Source of the DNA: Heterocephalus glaber
Taxonomy: Eukaryota > Chordata > Mammalia > Rodentia > Bathyergidae
Direction of reading: 5' to 3'
Assembly (NCBI RefSeq): GCF_000247695.1
Contig: NW_004624734.1
Coordinates: 6,767,014 to 6,831,013 of the forward strand
Length of the DNA: 64,000 bases
Below the pieces are notes generated by a model. The model had not been told where the DNA came from and ran no database searches. It worked only from the letters and a program-made list of their open reading frames with translations. Numbering within the stretch: the first letter of the stretch is position 1; the number at the start of each line of letters is the position of its first letter. Below are positions 10,206-21,655 of the stretch, in pieces. The translations under genes were made by a program, and so were the position numbers.

Positions 10206-11339
10206 CCCGCCCCTAGAGCAGCTCCTCAACCATTCTGCAAGAGCCCCCTGAGCTGGGGATGGGGAGATGGTATCATCGTGACACCTTCAAAGCCAAGGAA
10301 CTGTAGGTGGTGACAGGACTCACCCAAAGGTGCACAGCCACTCGGAGAGCAGGAACCTTCCCAAATGCCATGAATCAAAAGCAAAGGCAACAGGGTGCCC
10401 GGGGAGGGTGGACAGAGGATATCTTTCCAGGCGGGCAGTGAAGGAAATTCTGGAAGGGACCCTCCCCAGAGCTGTAACTGCTGCCTGTGGCCAGGGTGGG
10501 CTTTCCGGCTGGCTCAGTGGTTTGGGCAGCATCAGAAGGCATTTCTCGTTTCACCAATTTGTTTTTTCGACCACTGTCTTCCACCTTACAAACGTGTTCA
10601 TAGCTAACACTCTGGCTGCTGCTCCCCGGGGAACCAAGGACACCCTTAGAATCAGTCCCTGCAGGTGCACTGGACAATCCAACCAGGCTGGGTCAGGCTG
10701 CCAGATACACCTCTCATCTCTCCGGATGGTGACTGACCACTGGTGGTCACCCCACCCCCGGGCAGTGGCTGGTGTCCCTTGAAGGCCACACCTGGCTGCC
10801 TGGCCCAGGTAGATGAGAGTGTGGCACTCAGGCTTCTTCTCACTTTTTATCAACTGACCTTGGCAGGACGTCTGACGCCATACGAGGGGTCAGTCCGGGG
10901 TGGCATGGTGGCCAACAGCCCCTGGAGGTGTGGTGACAACTACTGAGTTGCAGCACAACTACTGAGGGCGGAAGGGGGAGCTACCAGCACCTAGAGGTGG
11001 TGGAACCTCGTTCTCCCCAAGGAGGACTCAGCAGGACTCAGTGCAGCACCCATCAGCTGACCCAGGACCAGGAAGCCCAGCTGGCATCTGGAAATGGTCT
11101 GGGCTCATTCTGGGTCACCACAGTGAGGCGCAAACAACTGGCGTTTCGGAGGTGAGGCTTTGGCCATGACGCAGTCCCACCTGAGGGAAAATAGTCCGCG
11201 GAGAAGCTGGGAGAGCGGCTTCTCTTATCTTCCCTCACCCGGGTCTCGGAGGAAAGGGGATGAAGACTAGCGGGCTTGGACAGGACAGTGGTGCTTTCTA
11301 TTGCACGGCTGCATGGTTTGCAAAGTTGCACATGGATCT
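10206..11339. other. Unique sequence, no gene recognised
   Basis: About 1.1 kb of unique DNA. 'acaactactgag' occurs twice near 10938-10968, separated by a few bases, as a minor local duplication. Overlapping short frames have no recognisable domain. Confidence 0.4.
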
Positions 11340-11445
11340 TGTCATTTAATCTCCGAAATAACCCAGCGCAACGGCACCGAGCTGATTCTCCCCGCTCTGC
11401 AGACAAGGAAACTGAGCCTCGGGAACATTCACGATGCTCAGCCCG
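11340..11445 (-). mobile_element. MIR SINE
   Basis: 'gtcatttaatctccgaaata' followed by 'cagacaaggaaactgagcct' is the reverse complement of the MIR 3' half. It is a clear but old copy. Confidence 0.7.
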
Positions 11446-12284
11446 TCAGTTTGGATCATGCAGGATGAGGGGAGGGGCAGGCATGGAGGGGTGCGCTCCT
11501 CCAGGCAGCAATGCTGGACTGGGCCGGGAAGAGGAGACAGGGAGGGAAAGGGGCCCGGTGGGGAGGGCCAGGGCACAGCGCTGCTCTAAGCCAAGGCCGC
11601 TGTCGGAGGAGCCTTGGGTGGGCAGAAGGGTCCCTCATTAGACCCTCAAATGCAGGGGCCGCAGGCTGTCCAGGGTCCCTGGGTGGTCACTCCATGTCTA
11701 CATGTCACATACCGAGGACGCGGGCAGGGTGAAGGCTCCAGGCTTGGGGGCCGTCTGCGTCACATCAGAGGAGGAAGAAGGGACCCCTGGAGCGGGAGGG
11801 GTGAAGGCGGCAGCCCAGGCGGTCCCTGTGAGGGCAGCATGGGAGCCCCAAGGGACTCAAAACCTACTGAAGGGCCCCTGCTCTGCTGGGCCCATCTAGG
11901 AGCCTCCACCCAAGCTGGGCACACTGGTGACAGGAGCAGGTTGCTGGCCTGCGCACCAACCGTCGGCGTGGTGGAAACGTCCCACTAGCCACAGGTCTAC
12001 CAAATGCAGGTGCTGGTGGTCTTATGTAAGGAAACAAAAGAAGGGCTTGGGGGCTGAGAGTGTCTGCTTCCAGGGAGATGTTTCCTGGTGACTGTTGCTT
12101 CAAAGAGCTTCCCGCTGACTGCCGCGTCACTCGGGCACCCTGGCGTTGGAGATGCTATAACGGGGTCTCGGTGTCACAGGGACAGGAAGCCAGTGATGCA
12201 GAACCTGAGTCACCCTGGAGCCAGAGAAGCAATTGGGGGAAGCTTAAGGGACCTTCGTCATCACCGAGCGTGTGACCTTCCCTG
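11446..12284. other. Unique GC-rich sequence
   Basis: No repeats recognised. G-rich in the first half. Short overlapping frames only. Confidence 0.4.
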
Positions 12285-12335
12285 TGTGCGTTTTACAGGC
12301 AAGGAAACTGAGGCACAGAGAGGGTGAGGTACCTC
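12285..12335 (-). mobile_element. MIR fragment
   Basis: 'ttttacaggcaaggaaactg' followed by 'aggcacagagagggtgaggt' is the reverse complement of the MIR core. Confidence 0.65.
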
Positions 12336-12343
12336 CTCTAGGA

Positions 12344-12490
12344 AGGGGGTCTCAACCCTGCACTACTGACCTCTGGGACCACAGTAAGTCTTTGGGGGCG
12401 AAGGACAAGCACAGGGTCTGTGCTTCATAGAACGAGTCCAGCACCCCAGGCCCTAGCCACAAGATGCCAGCAAAGCCCCCCTTCTAGCCA
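12344..12490. mobile_element. MER20-like hAT-Charlie element
   Basis: 'gggtctcaaccctgcactac', 'ctgacctctgggaccacagt', 'gcaccccaggccctagccac' and 'aagatgccagcaaagcccc' follow the order of a MER20-class element. It sits directly beside a MIR fragment. Confidence 0.55.
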
Positions 12491-13284
12491 GGCACCCCCT
12501 GTGCCCGAGCCACCCCCAGTGGAGAACACGGCTCCACTTCAAGCAACCGGTTCCTAGTGGAGCTGGACCTCCAGCCAGGCCACCCATCCCTGAGCCATGG
12601 CCTCTGGTCTCCCACGACAGCAATCCAGAGAGGACAGGGCCAACCGCTCCCTCAGACACTGGGAATCGGAGAAGAAAAAGGAGACATAGCAGAGAGGCAG
12701 GTGGAGAGCTGATATTTGATCAGTGCATTCTGGAAAGAACTGCAATTTTATTTTAGTAGATTGATTCTTTTCCATCACATCTACAATACTCAAAGCGACC
12801 AGAAAACAGAAAATGATGAGTCCATCATCTTCCTCCAATGCATCCCCAAATCTCGCTCTGCGTGGATTGGGCAGACATACTTTTGCAGAGTATTTCAGGG
12901 CTCAACTAGTCTTGCCTGCTGGGCTCTCCTGTGCTGGGATTAACTGGCAATGCCTTGGGTTTGCACTTCACAGATATCTATCTCCCCAAGTATGGCCTAG
13001 GAAGGCAGTTACCCCTTCCTTAGGCAGGGCCAAAGAAGCTCAGAGTGCGTGCAAGGCCAGGCAGCAGCAGAGCTCAGGTCACCAGTGGAAGTGGCTCCCC
13101 TCCAAGGGCCTGAGAGCCACAGAGACACTGCCCCAACCTATCATGGCTCGGGCTGGGCGGCCCCTCTTGCTTTTTCTCATGAAGATCCCCCTCCAGGGAG
13201 ATGCAGGGACAAAGGTACAGGCAGGGGCTGCACTGTTACCTGCTTTTGAAATGTTCCTGCAGCTGGGGCAGTAGGAGGGGTCCT
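12491..13284. other. Unique sequence, nothing recognised
   Basis: An AT-richer segment lies at about 12715-12830. No repeat or gene recognised. Confidence 0.4.
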
Positions 13285-13400
13285 CACAAGCTCAAGAAGT
13301 ATCCTAGAAAAAGCACTGGACCTCTCTGAAGTCAAAGTTTTCGACTCAGATTCCTGGTTGTAGGGTTTCAAGCAAGTCATTTTCAAGTCTGCCCTGTATG
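13285..13400 (+). mobile_element. MIR SINE 5' half
   Basis: 'ctagaaaaagcactggacct' then 'cagattcctggttgtagggt' and 'ttcaagcaagtcattttcaa' match the MIR tRNA-related head and core in plus orientation. Confidence 0.6.
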
Positions 13401-13834
13401 GTTGTGTGGGTAGCTGACTGCACAAAGCACAGATTAGAGGCTGAAGTCTGGTCTGTAGCTTGCTCACTAAGCCATGCTTGGAACAGGGCTGTGTCACCCC
13501 AGAGAAAAGGTCACATTTTTCTAATTCTCATAACAATACTAGATGAGCCAGCAGCAGTTCTGATATCTCTTTTCTTTTCCTGCGGGGGGGACACATTTGG
13601 TACATTTGGACCCCCATTTTTTTATGTGACCTCTGTGAACTAGGAGGACCTCCCGGAACCTGTCCTCAGGAATTCTAGATCTCTTTCCTTCTCATCTGTT
13701 ATTATTATCTTTTCCCTTTTCTCTCTTAAAAAACAAAAGGGTTTGGGGATGGAGCGGTGTGGAATGAACTCATCCCAGACAGGTCAGTTTCCCAGCTGGC
13801 CAGGAGGAAGGCTGGGCCCAAACTGGTTCGGAAC
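13401..13834. other. Unique sequence, nothing recognised
   Basis: Mixed composition with pyrimidine-rich stretches around 13565-13730. No feature called. Confidence 0.4.
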
Positions 13835-13980
13835 TCAGAAAAGCCAGGTGTGGAGGTGATGTCCGTAATCCCAGCACTTGGGGGGCTGAGGCAGGAGGAT
13901 CACATACAATCACTGCAATTTTGCAGCGCAATTACTCTGACATAATGAGACCCTGCCTCAAAAAACAAAGGAAAAAAAGA
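13835..13980 (+). mobile_element. B1 SINE
   Basis: 'taatcccagcacttgggggg' with 'ctgaggcaggaggatcac' and an end at 'agaccctgcctcaaaaaac' define a 7SL-derived B1. The central part is diverged. It ends in an A-rich tail. Confidence 0.8.
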
Positions 13981-14249
13981 GAGAAGTGCGCTAGACTAAT
14001 GAGGACAGCTCCATGGCTGCTCTGGAGATGCCGGGAGCAAGGACCACGCAACGGTGCTCAGAGACCATGGCTTTCTCAGTGCAGGAGTCTGACCAGAGAG
14101 GCGGATTGGCTGAGTTTGGGTCACGCCCAATTCACACTTCCGGTAGGGGACTTTGATTGACAGCTCCTTCCGCAATGCATACAAAGGCCACCAAAGTGTC
14201 AGTCAGAGGAGGTACAGACACGGGAAATGGGAAGCATCCAGCATTTGCT

Positions 14250-14690
14250 CCGTTCCTTTCTTATTTTATTTTTTATTGGAACATGTATGTGATACCTAAT
14301 GAACCTGTTGATCTTGGGAACTGATACATAGTGCATCTTAATCTTTTTCAATTCCCCTTCCCCTCTCCTCCTTCCATCCCTACATCCCCTCTCCATCTGC
14401 AAACGGTCTCCCTCCCTGTTTCCTATCATGTCTTATATTCCTCTTTAAATTGTTTAAACTTTAGGTTTCTCATATAAGAGAAACCATGTGATAGTTATCC
14501 TTCCTGTGTCTGATTCCTGTGTCGGCATTATGGTCTTGAGATGCATCCATTTTCCTGCAAATGACTCAAATTTATCCCTCTTTATGGCCAAGTAGTACTC
14601 CACTGTGTATATATACACCGCATTTTCTCTGTCCGTTGATGGACAGAATTTCTAAGATGTAACTGTTTACTCTATCCTTTAAAAGCCACA
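14250..14690 (-). mobile_element. L1 LINE 3' end
   Basis: The plus strand shows 'ctcatataagagaaaccatg', 'tccttcctgtgtctgattcc', 'ggccaagtagtactccactg' and 'gtccgttgatggacagaatt', the reverse complement of the L1 ORF2 C-terminal and 3' UTR region. The pyrimidine-rich part at about 14340-14430 is its purine-rich 3' UTR on the other strand. Confidence 0.75.
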
Positions 14691-15960
14691 TCCGGACCAG
14701 ATTTCCAACTAACAGGATCCCATGTCGTTCTTTCCTCTGACTTCCATTCCCATTCAGGCCCTGGTTTTGGTTCATCTCTGAAGGCCTCTGTGCCACCTAA
14801 CATTCTGACCACACACAGCCCACACGACAGTGGACCGTCCCTGCCCTCACTGGGAGCCACAGAGAAACTGTGTCTGCAGAAGTAAAGGAGACTTAGAGTC
14901 CCACAGACCCAAGCAGAGTCCAAGGTCAAAGGGTTGACAACAGAGAGACACCAGGAATCTTGGCAACACCCCGGGCCAGACAGCTCTTCATCTGGAAGGA
15001 CTCCGGAGGGACCCTCGCTCATCTCTTGGCCCAGCTCCCCTGCTGCAGGTTTGGATCCCTAACTCCCACCTCCTCCTGGGCGGGGGGCAGCTCCCTGTTG
15101 GGAGTGAGACATGTGGCCACCACTCATCTGCACTGTGATCGAACCCAGGTTCCTCAGGACTTCACCTCCTAGAGCCGTGGCTTCATTAATACAACCACTC
15201 CAAAAACACAAGGAGCCCTCGCTAAAAGGATTCACCCCACCAGCTGGGGGGAACAGCAAGGCCCCTGAGGCAGGGAGGGAGAGGACAACAGAGAGTGTGG
15301 GGGAGCCTCTATGAAAACGGGGCAAGTGTTGGCCAGGAATCCTGGGAGGTTCCTCCACAGAATGCCAGACACACAGACAAGAAGAGACCATGAATGCCCA
15401 GGGCAGCAGCTGCGGGGGAGAAGCGGGTTCCTGGGAGGTCACCCCAGAGCAGAAGCTGCAGAATGGAACTGCAGCCCTGTGGCTCGCACCGCCTGTGGAC
15501 GACCCAGTGGGCAGATGCAAAACATCACAAGGGCTGTCACCCACGTGGGGAGCCATCTCCGGGCCCCAGGGACGGCCACCAATCAGCAGGATTCCGTGGG
15601 GACTTAAGTTCCCAAATGGTTTTATGTGACAGAGAGGGTTGGGGTGGGGGAGAAACCCCTCAAAGTCCCCCACATCCTCACTGAAAAAACCAGATCCATG
15701 TGCTGTAACTTGTTCTAGGGTCGGGAAAGGAGCGGTTGTTGGTATCCTGTATGTAATCAATGAACTATTTCTCATCTCCCTCAAAATCAGTCTCAGCTAT
15801 CTCCTGATGTCCATGTGTCTTTGTGTCTGTGTGTTTTTATGAGGAGAACAGGGGACAAGGATTCTCGTCTTCCTAACTTGGAACAAAGATGCAAACAACT
15901 GTGGCCGTGTCAATATGCACGCTCGATGACGTGCTTTACCCTCTTATCATCCTCTAAATC
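14691..15960. other. Unique sequence, no gene recognised
   Basis: About 1.3 kb. A 241-codon frame on the minus strand (15059-15784) has no recognisable domain and no supporting start or splice context. I treat it as chance. Confidence 0.4.
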
Positions 15961-15964
15961 GCAG

Positions 15965-16070
15965 GACAAAGAATTTCTTCCAGATGAATTTTAGCTCTGC
16001 TACCAAGCCACACAACTTCTCCAGATCTCCTTTTCCTGCTCTGTAAAACGAACGGCTTATAGTCCACACC
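15965..16070 (+). mobile_element. MIR SINE
   Basis: 'tttagctctgctaccaagcc', 'acacaacttctccagatctc' and 'cttttcctgctctgtaaaac' follow the MIR core in plus orientation. Confidence 0.55.
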
Positions 16071-16074
16071 CAAC

Positions 16075-16620
16075 TGCCTCAGAATCCTAATGCAAAAAAA
16101 CTCTTTGATATCAACGAGGAAAAAAAATCCCACATGGACCACAGTATTTCGTCACTTCTCCCAGTGGCACAACACACACAAATCAAATCAAAATATAAAT
16201 CATTGCACCCTGTTACGGGTCTCATACATAGTTTCTTTTAATAAAATATGCAAATATGTTGCAGTAAATTGATTTCTCAGTATCATTCTCTTATCTCCAT
16301 ATTTATTATTCATGATTCTTCCACTCCTTACTGAAAGCATAGAGATGGAAGGCAAGTTTAGAATGTAGCCTTTGCCTGCTTTCGCTTATTTGCACGATCT
16401 TCTACCCCTAGGAATAAAATATACATGTAAACATTACTTCTGGTTCCAACTCGAGCTAAGAACAAAATGCAAGAAAGTCTTCATTGATCTAAACCATGCT
16501 GTTGAACTTCCTGGAAAACTTCAGTACAAGCGTGATTTTGTTGGGGAAACGTTATGGTGGCGTAGCTCTTGTTTCCCTTATTAAAAAGTGAGTACGTTGT
16601 GTCTCCACCAAGAATTGGAT
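16075..16620. promoter_or_regulatory. AT-rich block, possible conserved element
   Basis: Repeat-free AT-rich DNA with 'aatatgcaaatatg' (octamer-like), 'ttgatttctcag', 'ggaaacgttatgg' and FOX-like 'gtaaacatt' cores. It could be a distal regulatory element. The only evidence is composition and motif density. Confidence 0.3.
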
Positions 16621-16795
16621 GAAAGAAAAAAAATCTAGGAAACTTTCAGTGCTTGACTAGAGGGCCTTCAAACATTCACTGAGTGTCAGACGCTAAGCCT
16701 AAACCCAAATGGTACAGTCCCAGACAACATCGCATCGAAAGTGGGGACATCCAAACCGGGCGTGTCAGCCGTCATTCTGCCACGTGAAGAGCACA

Positions 16796-17155
16796 CGGCT
16801 GCTCCTCAGTGCTCAGCGGGGCTGCGTTCTGATAAACCCATCATAAGCTGAAAGCATCATGAGCAGAAAACGCATGTAATACACCCACCCCACCCCCACT
16901 GCATGTGCAGCCTGGCCACACAGAGCCCACTGAGGAGTGTGGGTCACTTCCCAACCTGAGCACAGGGTTGACCAGAACTGCAGTCACTGCCACTCCCAGC
17001 ATCACCAGCGGGGAGCAGACCACAGGCCACGAGCCTGAAAAAAGAGCATGATTCAAAATTCAAAGCTCATTTTCTACTGAATGTGTATCACTTTCACAAT
17101 ATTGTAAAGTCAAAAGCATTCTGCTTGGAACCATACATTGAAGACTCTGTAATCT
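16796..17155 (-). mobile_element. MER2-like Tigger DNA transposon
   Basis: The plus strand reads 'gataaacccatcataagctg', 'gcatgtaatacaccc', later 'ttctactgaatgtgtatcac' and 'attgtaaagtcaaaagcat'. This matches the two ends of MER2, a non-autonomous TcMar-Tigger element, in reverse. The middle is replaced or diverged. A second copy in the opposite orientation lies at about 55980-56310. Confidence 0.6.
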
Positions 17156-17159
17156 GTAG

Positions 17160-17352
17160 CAATTCTCTTTTAAGTACTAGAGATCAAATCAAGGGGTGCT
17201 CTACCACTGTGCTACCTCCCCAGCCCTTTTTATTTTTTATCTTGAGACAAAGTCATGCTTAAGTTGCCCAGGATGGACTTAAACTTGCAATCCTCCTGCC
17301 TCAGCCTCTTACTCAAGCTTTGATTACAGGCATGCGCCACCCCACCTGGCCG
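17160..17352 (-). mobile_element. B1-ID composite SINE
   Basis: The plus strand gives 'gctctaccactgtgctacct' with 'ccccagccc' (ID module, reversed), then 'gcctcagcctcttactcaag' and 'ttacaggcatgcgccaccc' (B1 module, reversed). The composite is complete but diverged. Confidence 0.8.
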
Positions 17353-19329
17353 TAATCTATAGCAATTCTTAATAAAACTACTATCTCTTTTCATCCAAGG
17401 CTCTGCCACTCCTAGAGTGTCCCTTCTCCTCTGCTGCACGCTGTCCTCTCTTCCCACCCTGCCGTCACTGTCCTCTTGCTCCGGGTCACTACCCCACCCC
17501 AGTGGCCTGTCTTTACAGGCTCTCAGCAGCCACACCTCCCTGGTGGATAACCCACTCACCTATCTGTGCTACCTCGAGGGGATCCGCCCTGGTGGGTCCC
17601 ATCCTTTCTGACTTTCCCCACTGCAGGCATTCAAGGGATTTCAAGGAAGGTCATGGAAAAAGTTCTGATCAAAGGGGGCTGAAGCACAGGATGAGCTTTA
17701 TTTCAGTGACACCCTGACGGGTGTGACACTGCCCAGGGACTGGCCTCCAGGAAATGGAGAGGGGAAGGGGAAGGGGGAGGGCATGGGAAGAGAGGGCTAG
17801 GACAGGGTCTTATACATCCAGGTGATGCTCCTCAGTGCCTGGAAGGAAGTTCTCCAGGTCAGAGACCTTCAAAGGGCAGTGGCCACCAGGGGTCTTCACA
17901 GCACAGGGTCTATCTTCCCTACAGCTAGCGGGTGTTGGGCTTAGCTTCACAAGTATGCAGATAAAGCAGGCTACCACTGGCTAGATATCTGCTTACTGGG
18001 GCTATGTGTAAGACAGTTGGGTTTCTCTGAGTTGGAGTTTGCTGCAGATGGGCTTCCGAGCCACTGTGTGACTGTCACTGCTGGCTATTGGCTGGAACAT
18101 CTCAATTCGCTCAAGGAGGGCTATTACTGCCCACTAGGTTAGACTGGGCTTCTTTGTATATTGGCAGAACTGTCTCGATAGGACAAGGCAAATGTACAAG
18201 CGTTTACATCATATTTGCTGATGTTTCAATGATCAAAGCCAGAGGAGAAGACTAGACCCAGACACTGGAGGTGTGACCCGGTGGAGACCACTGCTGTTCA
18301 GTCATAACGCCTACACGCAGCCACAAGACATGTTTCTTATGTGGTGTCAACGTTCCTGTCTATTGGAAAAAACCATTTTCAACTGTGATGCCAATCAGGA
18401 AGTCGCTCTTTCTGATAAACAGAGTCCCCCAAAGCAGGTCCTGACGAAAGGACTTTGGTGCAAGTTGCTTCCTAGGGGTGGGAGGCCCCAGCAAGCAGAA
18501 GGGAGGGAGTGTGGAAGCAGAAACACGGCAGGGAGGGCCCACAACAAGGCATGTACTATGGGGTTGAAGCTGGAGCTCAGTGCTGGCCCTGAGGACCACC
18601 GTGGGAGGCCTCAGAATTGTCCCTCAGAGCCTGGGGACTCCGGAACATTGGTCCTCTACTGATTGAGCAGTTTCTGAGGTGATGAGAGAGGAAAAAGGGA
18701 GCCTCTGGTACTTGAAGTGGGAAGTGGTCTGTGAGCTGGAAACAGCCCACTCCACTGCCCACGACCCAGCAGGCCTAGGGGGACCTGGGGCAGGCTATCA
18801 ATAGCATCTGATGCAGAGATTTTAAACATCCCTTTCCACATCAAATCCAAAAGCCAGACCGTCCACATACAGAGAGATGACACAGAGCTCAAGAGCAGAG
18901 AGGGTGAGACCAGGTGACAAAAAAACAGCATCTGAGCAGTGAGTGTCCAACCTGGATGTTCTCCTGAGCAGAGTGGAGATGACCAACCTCTGGGTCCCCA
19001 GTGACACTAACTAGTACTGAGAGTAAACCTGGAGTCACTGCATCTGCAGAGAGAAAGATATGTTTTGTAAATAGAAGTAAGGGCTTCTCATTGTAGAATA
19101 AAAATGCCTGGAACCCAGAAAGACCTCATCTTTTTCCTAGTGAGAATGGCACCGAAAATTATTGCAAAATTCTATTTAGTTGCTGTCACTGGTTTTGCGT
19201 AATGATGCTTAAATTACTGTGTAAGTAACTATATGGACCATATTTTATTGATTCTAAAAAGCACATGTTTTCACATTTAACATTCCCGAAACGAGAATAC
19301 AGCTTATAACTGGCAAGCTCTTTTCCTTC
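17353..19329. other. Unique sequence, no gene recognised
   Basis: About 2 kb. A G-quadruplex-type tract lies at 17761-17781. The part at 17840-18240 may be an old repeat but I could not place it. Frames of up to 129 codons show no domain. Confidence 0.4.
17761..17781 (+). other. G-quadruplex motif
   Basis: Four G tracts of 4, 4, 5 and 3 residues are separated by AA, AA and A. This satisfies the canonical G3+N1-7 rule with very short loops. Confidence 0.7.
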
Positions 19330-19560
19330 CAAGATGGCTGCTGGAGCGTCAGCCATCTCACCTGCACCTCAGACAGGAGGAGAAAGACAAGGCTAAAGGA
19401 CAAACGGGATTCCTTCCCCACTCTACAGTTAAGAAGACTCGTAGAAGCTCTCTACCCAGCAACTTTTGCCTGGATCTGACTGGCCAGAACTCAGTCACAT
19501 ACTACCCTAGCTGGAAGGGAGGCTGGGAAGTGTAGTCTTAGCTGGTGCCATATTGCCATG
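19330..19560 (+). mobile_element. Old interspersed repeat, family uncertain
   Basis: 'ccaagatggctgctggagcg', 'ctggccagaactcagtcaca' and 'gggaggctgggaagtgtagt' occur in the order of a very common old mammalian repeat that I cannot name with certainty. Related pieces lie at 50570-50830 (opposite strand) and 61195-61580. Confidence 0.5.
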
Positions 19561-20004
19561 GTGATAGGCAGATGGTGTCGGTAAACAGGAAGTGAGGTTC
19601 CGGCCTGGAGCAGGCAGGAGCAATCCAGGTGCAGGAAGAGTGCAGTGGGGAATTAAACAAGCAAGGAAAATCCCAGAGAACTGCTGGGGGAAGCCACTGG
19701 GCTTCTGATCCCCGGGGAGGCCCATGGGAGCCATGCAGGGCTGGTGGACACAAGGGAGGATATTTCAGGCCCCATCTCTATGGTGGGAAAAGAATCAGGA
19801 AGTGGGAAGCTGTCACAAAGCTCCCTGCCTCCGCTTCTGTGGCCAGCCTCACTCCCATTAGCACACAGGAGGCGGGAGGCCCTGTTATTAATGCACTTTC
19901 CTGGCAGGAGCCCAGCACCAGCCTTGTTCCTGGTCACTGGTGGTCTCTGCACCCCACCAGCCATGCACGGCCATGAAGAAATGTTCTTCAAAGAGGAAAA
20001 TTAG
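19561..20004. other. Unique sequence, nothing recognised
   Basis: GC-balanced DNA without a repeat or gene that I can recognise. Confidence 0.4.
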
Positions 20005-20510
20005 CCAGAAAGCGTCTCCCAAAGAAAAGTGGGCTTTAAGAAAGTTTGTCGCACATTGCAAAGCATTATCTTTAAGTCCTCCAGCTAGGCTAAAAGCCTA
20101 TCCCATCCCTCCCTGGGATTTCTAGTGAATTAATAATGCCACTGATGAATATTCAAAAGTAGGCAGCTATTGTGCCTCCAAGCACATAATTAATTATTCA
20201 TTACACATTTTTATTCACTGAATTAAAAAACACAGGGTGCTCTGGGAAATGAAGTGTACTTCACGGCAGGGGCATGAAATTCCACACTGCCCCTTTAAGG
20301 ACTATTATTCTCTATTTGTGGTTACCAAGCAACATAAATGCCGGGCAATTAGATCATGGGTTGTCCCTGAAGACTGATGGGATAATAAGCAGTAGTTAAG
20401 TATTAAGTTGACCCAGTGAAGGTCCCATATGAATAAACCTGGGTAGGACCACAGCTGGTGTCTTTTAAATGAAACTTTTACATTAATCCGGTACAAAAGG
20501 TGATTCTGTA
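20005..20510. promoter_or_regulatory. Candidate conserved enhancer block with X-box
   Basis: Repeat-free, strongly AT-rich DNA with many homeodomain cores ('gaattaataatgcc', 'cataattaattattcatta', 'gggcaattagatc'). It also has a second RFX-type X-box at 20321-20333. The spacing and base composition resemble vertebrate developmental enhancers. Conservation across species is inferred, not measured. Confidence 0.45.
20321..20333 (+). promoter_or_regulatory. RFX X-box
   Basis: GTTACC-A-AGCAAC fits the X-box rule GTNRCC(N0-3)RGYAAC exactly with a one-base spacer. It sits inside the AT-rich block at 20005-20510. Confidence 0.55.
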
Positions 20511-20849
20511 CTGGGAGCACACAGTGGCGGATTGCGCTCATCTGCAAACCCCTCGCGGGCTGGCCGTGTCCCCCCCACACACACACCACTGCGTTTGCAA
20601 GGTTGTGCAGGGAGCTGCTGTCCCTTTGCCTCCAGAGCCGGCTGGCTGGACGTTGGGACTCAGCCCGGCTTAGTGCGATGGGCACAGCAGGGAAGCCCAG
20701 TGAGGACAGTCTGGCTGCTCCCTGCTCCAGTCGCTCTCTCTGGGTTCCCACCCCAGGGCCTCCCTGCCCCCTTCATCCCCGGGCGAGCTCCAGGTCTCTG
20801 CAGCTGCTTCCCTCCCGGACTGCAGCCCCTCGGGGGCAGAATGCAGATC

Positions 20850-20925
20850 CAAGTCGTGTGTGTCTTCACAGTCGGCACACAGTAGGCACTCAACAAATGA
20901 TCACTGAATACATATCAGATCTTGG
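20850..20925 (+). mobile_element. MIR 3' end
   Basis: 'cggcacacagtaggcactca' followed by 'acaaatgatcactgaataca' is the typical MIR 3' terminus in plus orientation. Confidence 0.65.
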
Positions 20926-21434
20926 AATGCTTATTAGTCGTTGATTGTAGTGAGCTGTTTCTTTACATCCTCTAACATTTGCAAACCTCTTTCACTTTTA
21001 ACACTAAGTGCTGCTAGCAGGGACACCACCTACAGTGGTGCATTATGTGCACTGCACCGGGTGCCTGGCCAGGAGACCCTGAAATCTACCCCTTGGCCCA
21101 CGCACTGAGTCACAAGAAGCCACCACCTGTTTTCAGTGCTCACAAAGGCAAGAAATGGGCTGACAGGGGCCCAGGTGGCAAGGAATGTGGGTGGCAGCAG
21201 AGAGTGGAACAAAGGTCCAGTGTAGGAAGAAACAGGGAATTTGGGCGGGCAGAGGCCAAGGCCAGGGATCACAGCTTCACCTGCTTGGCCCAAGAGAAGG
21301 GTCCTGAGGCAGAGCCTGCTCTGTCCTCTCCCCTCCCCAGTGTGTTCAGCTCAAGGACAAGCAGACGGTCCTCACTGCGGCCTTGGGGAAACAGAAAGCA
21401 CAGGTGCTGGCAGTCAAAGCCCACAGGATAGAAA
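20926..21434. other. Unique sequence, nothing recognised
   Basis: No repeat or coding feature recognised. Confidence 0.4.
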
Positions 21435-21590
21435 CCAGCCACTCTCACAGCTGTGCATTTCTATGCTACCCTTTGATGTGGGAGACTGAGGCTGAGAGAG
21501 TTTGCACAATCTGTCCCGGCCCGAAGCCAGAGAGAAGCCACGATTTCCACCAGGCAGATTTCGGGGCCCAGGCTCCTGACCAGGGCTGAT
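21435..21590 (-). mobile_element. Possible MIR fragment
   Basis: 'gggagactgaggctgagaga' followed by 'gtttgcacaatctgtcccgg' resembles the reversed MIR core. Strongly diverged. Confidence 0.4.
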
Positions 21591-21640
21591 CCTCAAACCT
21601 CATGGCTCTGCAGGGTATCAGAACCAGCAGCAGCCTCAGG

Positions 21641-21655
21641 CCTTCAGGGGGCGCC
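21641..21655 (+). promoter_or_regulatory. CTCF-like motif
   Basis: CCTTCAGGGGGCGCC matches 13 of 15 positions of the CTCF core CCASYAGRKGGCRSY, including the AGGGGGCGC centre. No other insulator evidence is visible. Confidence 0.35.

Noticed and set aside
12715..12830. AT-rich pocket considered as a conserved element
   Set aside because: Too short and without clustered factor motifs to separate it from background.
15059..15784. 241-codon minus-strand frame
   Set aside because: No family resemblance, no supporting exon signals, overlapped by several other chance frames.
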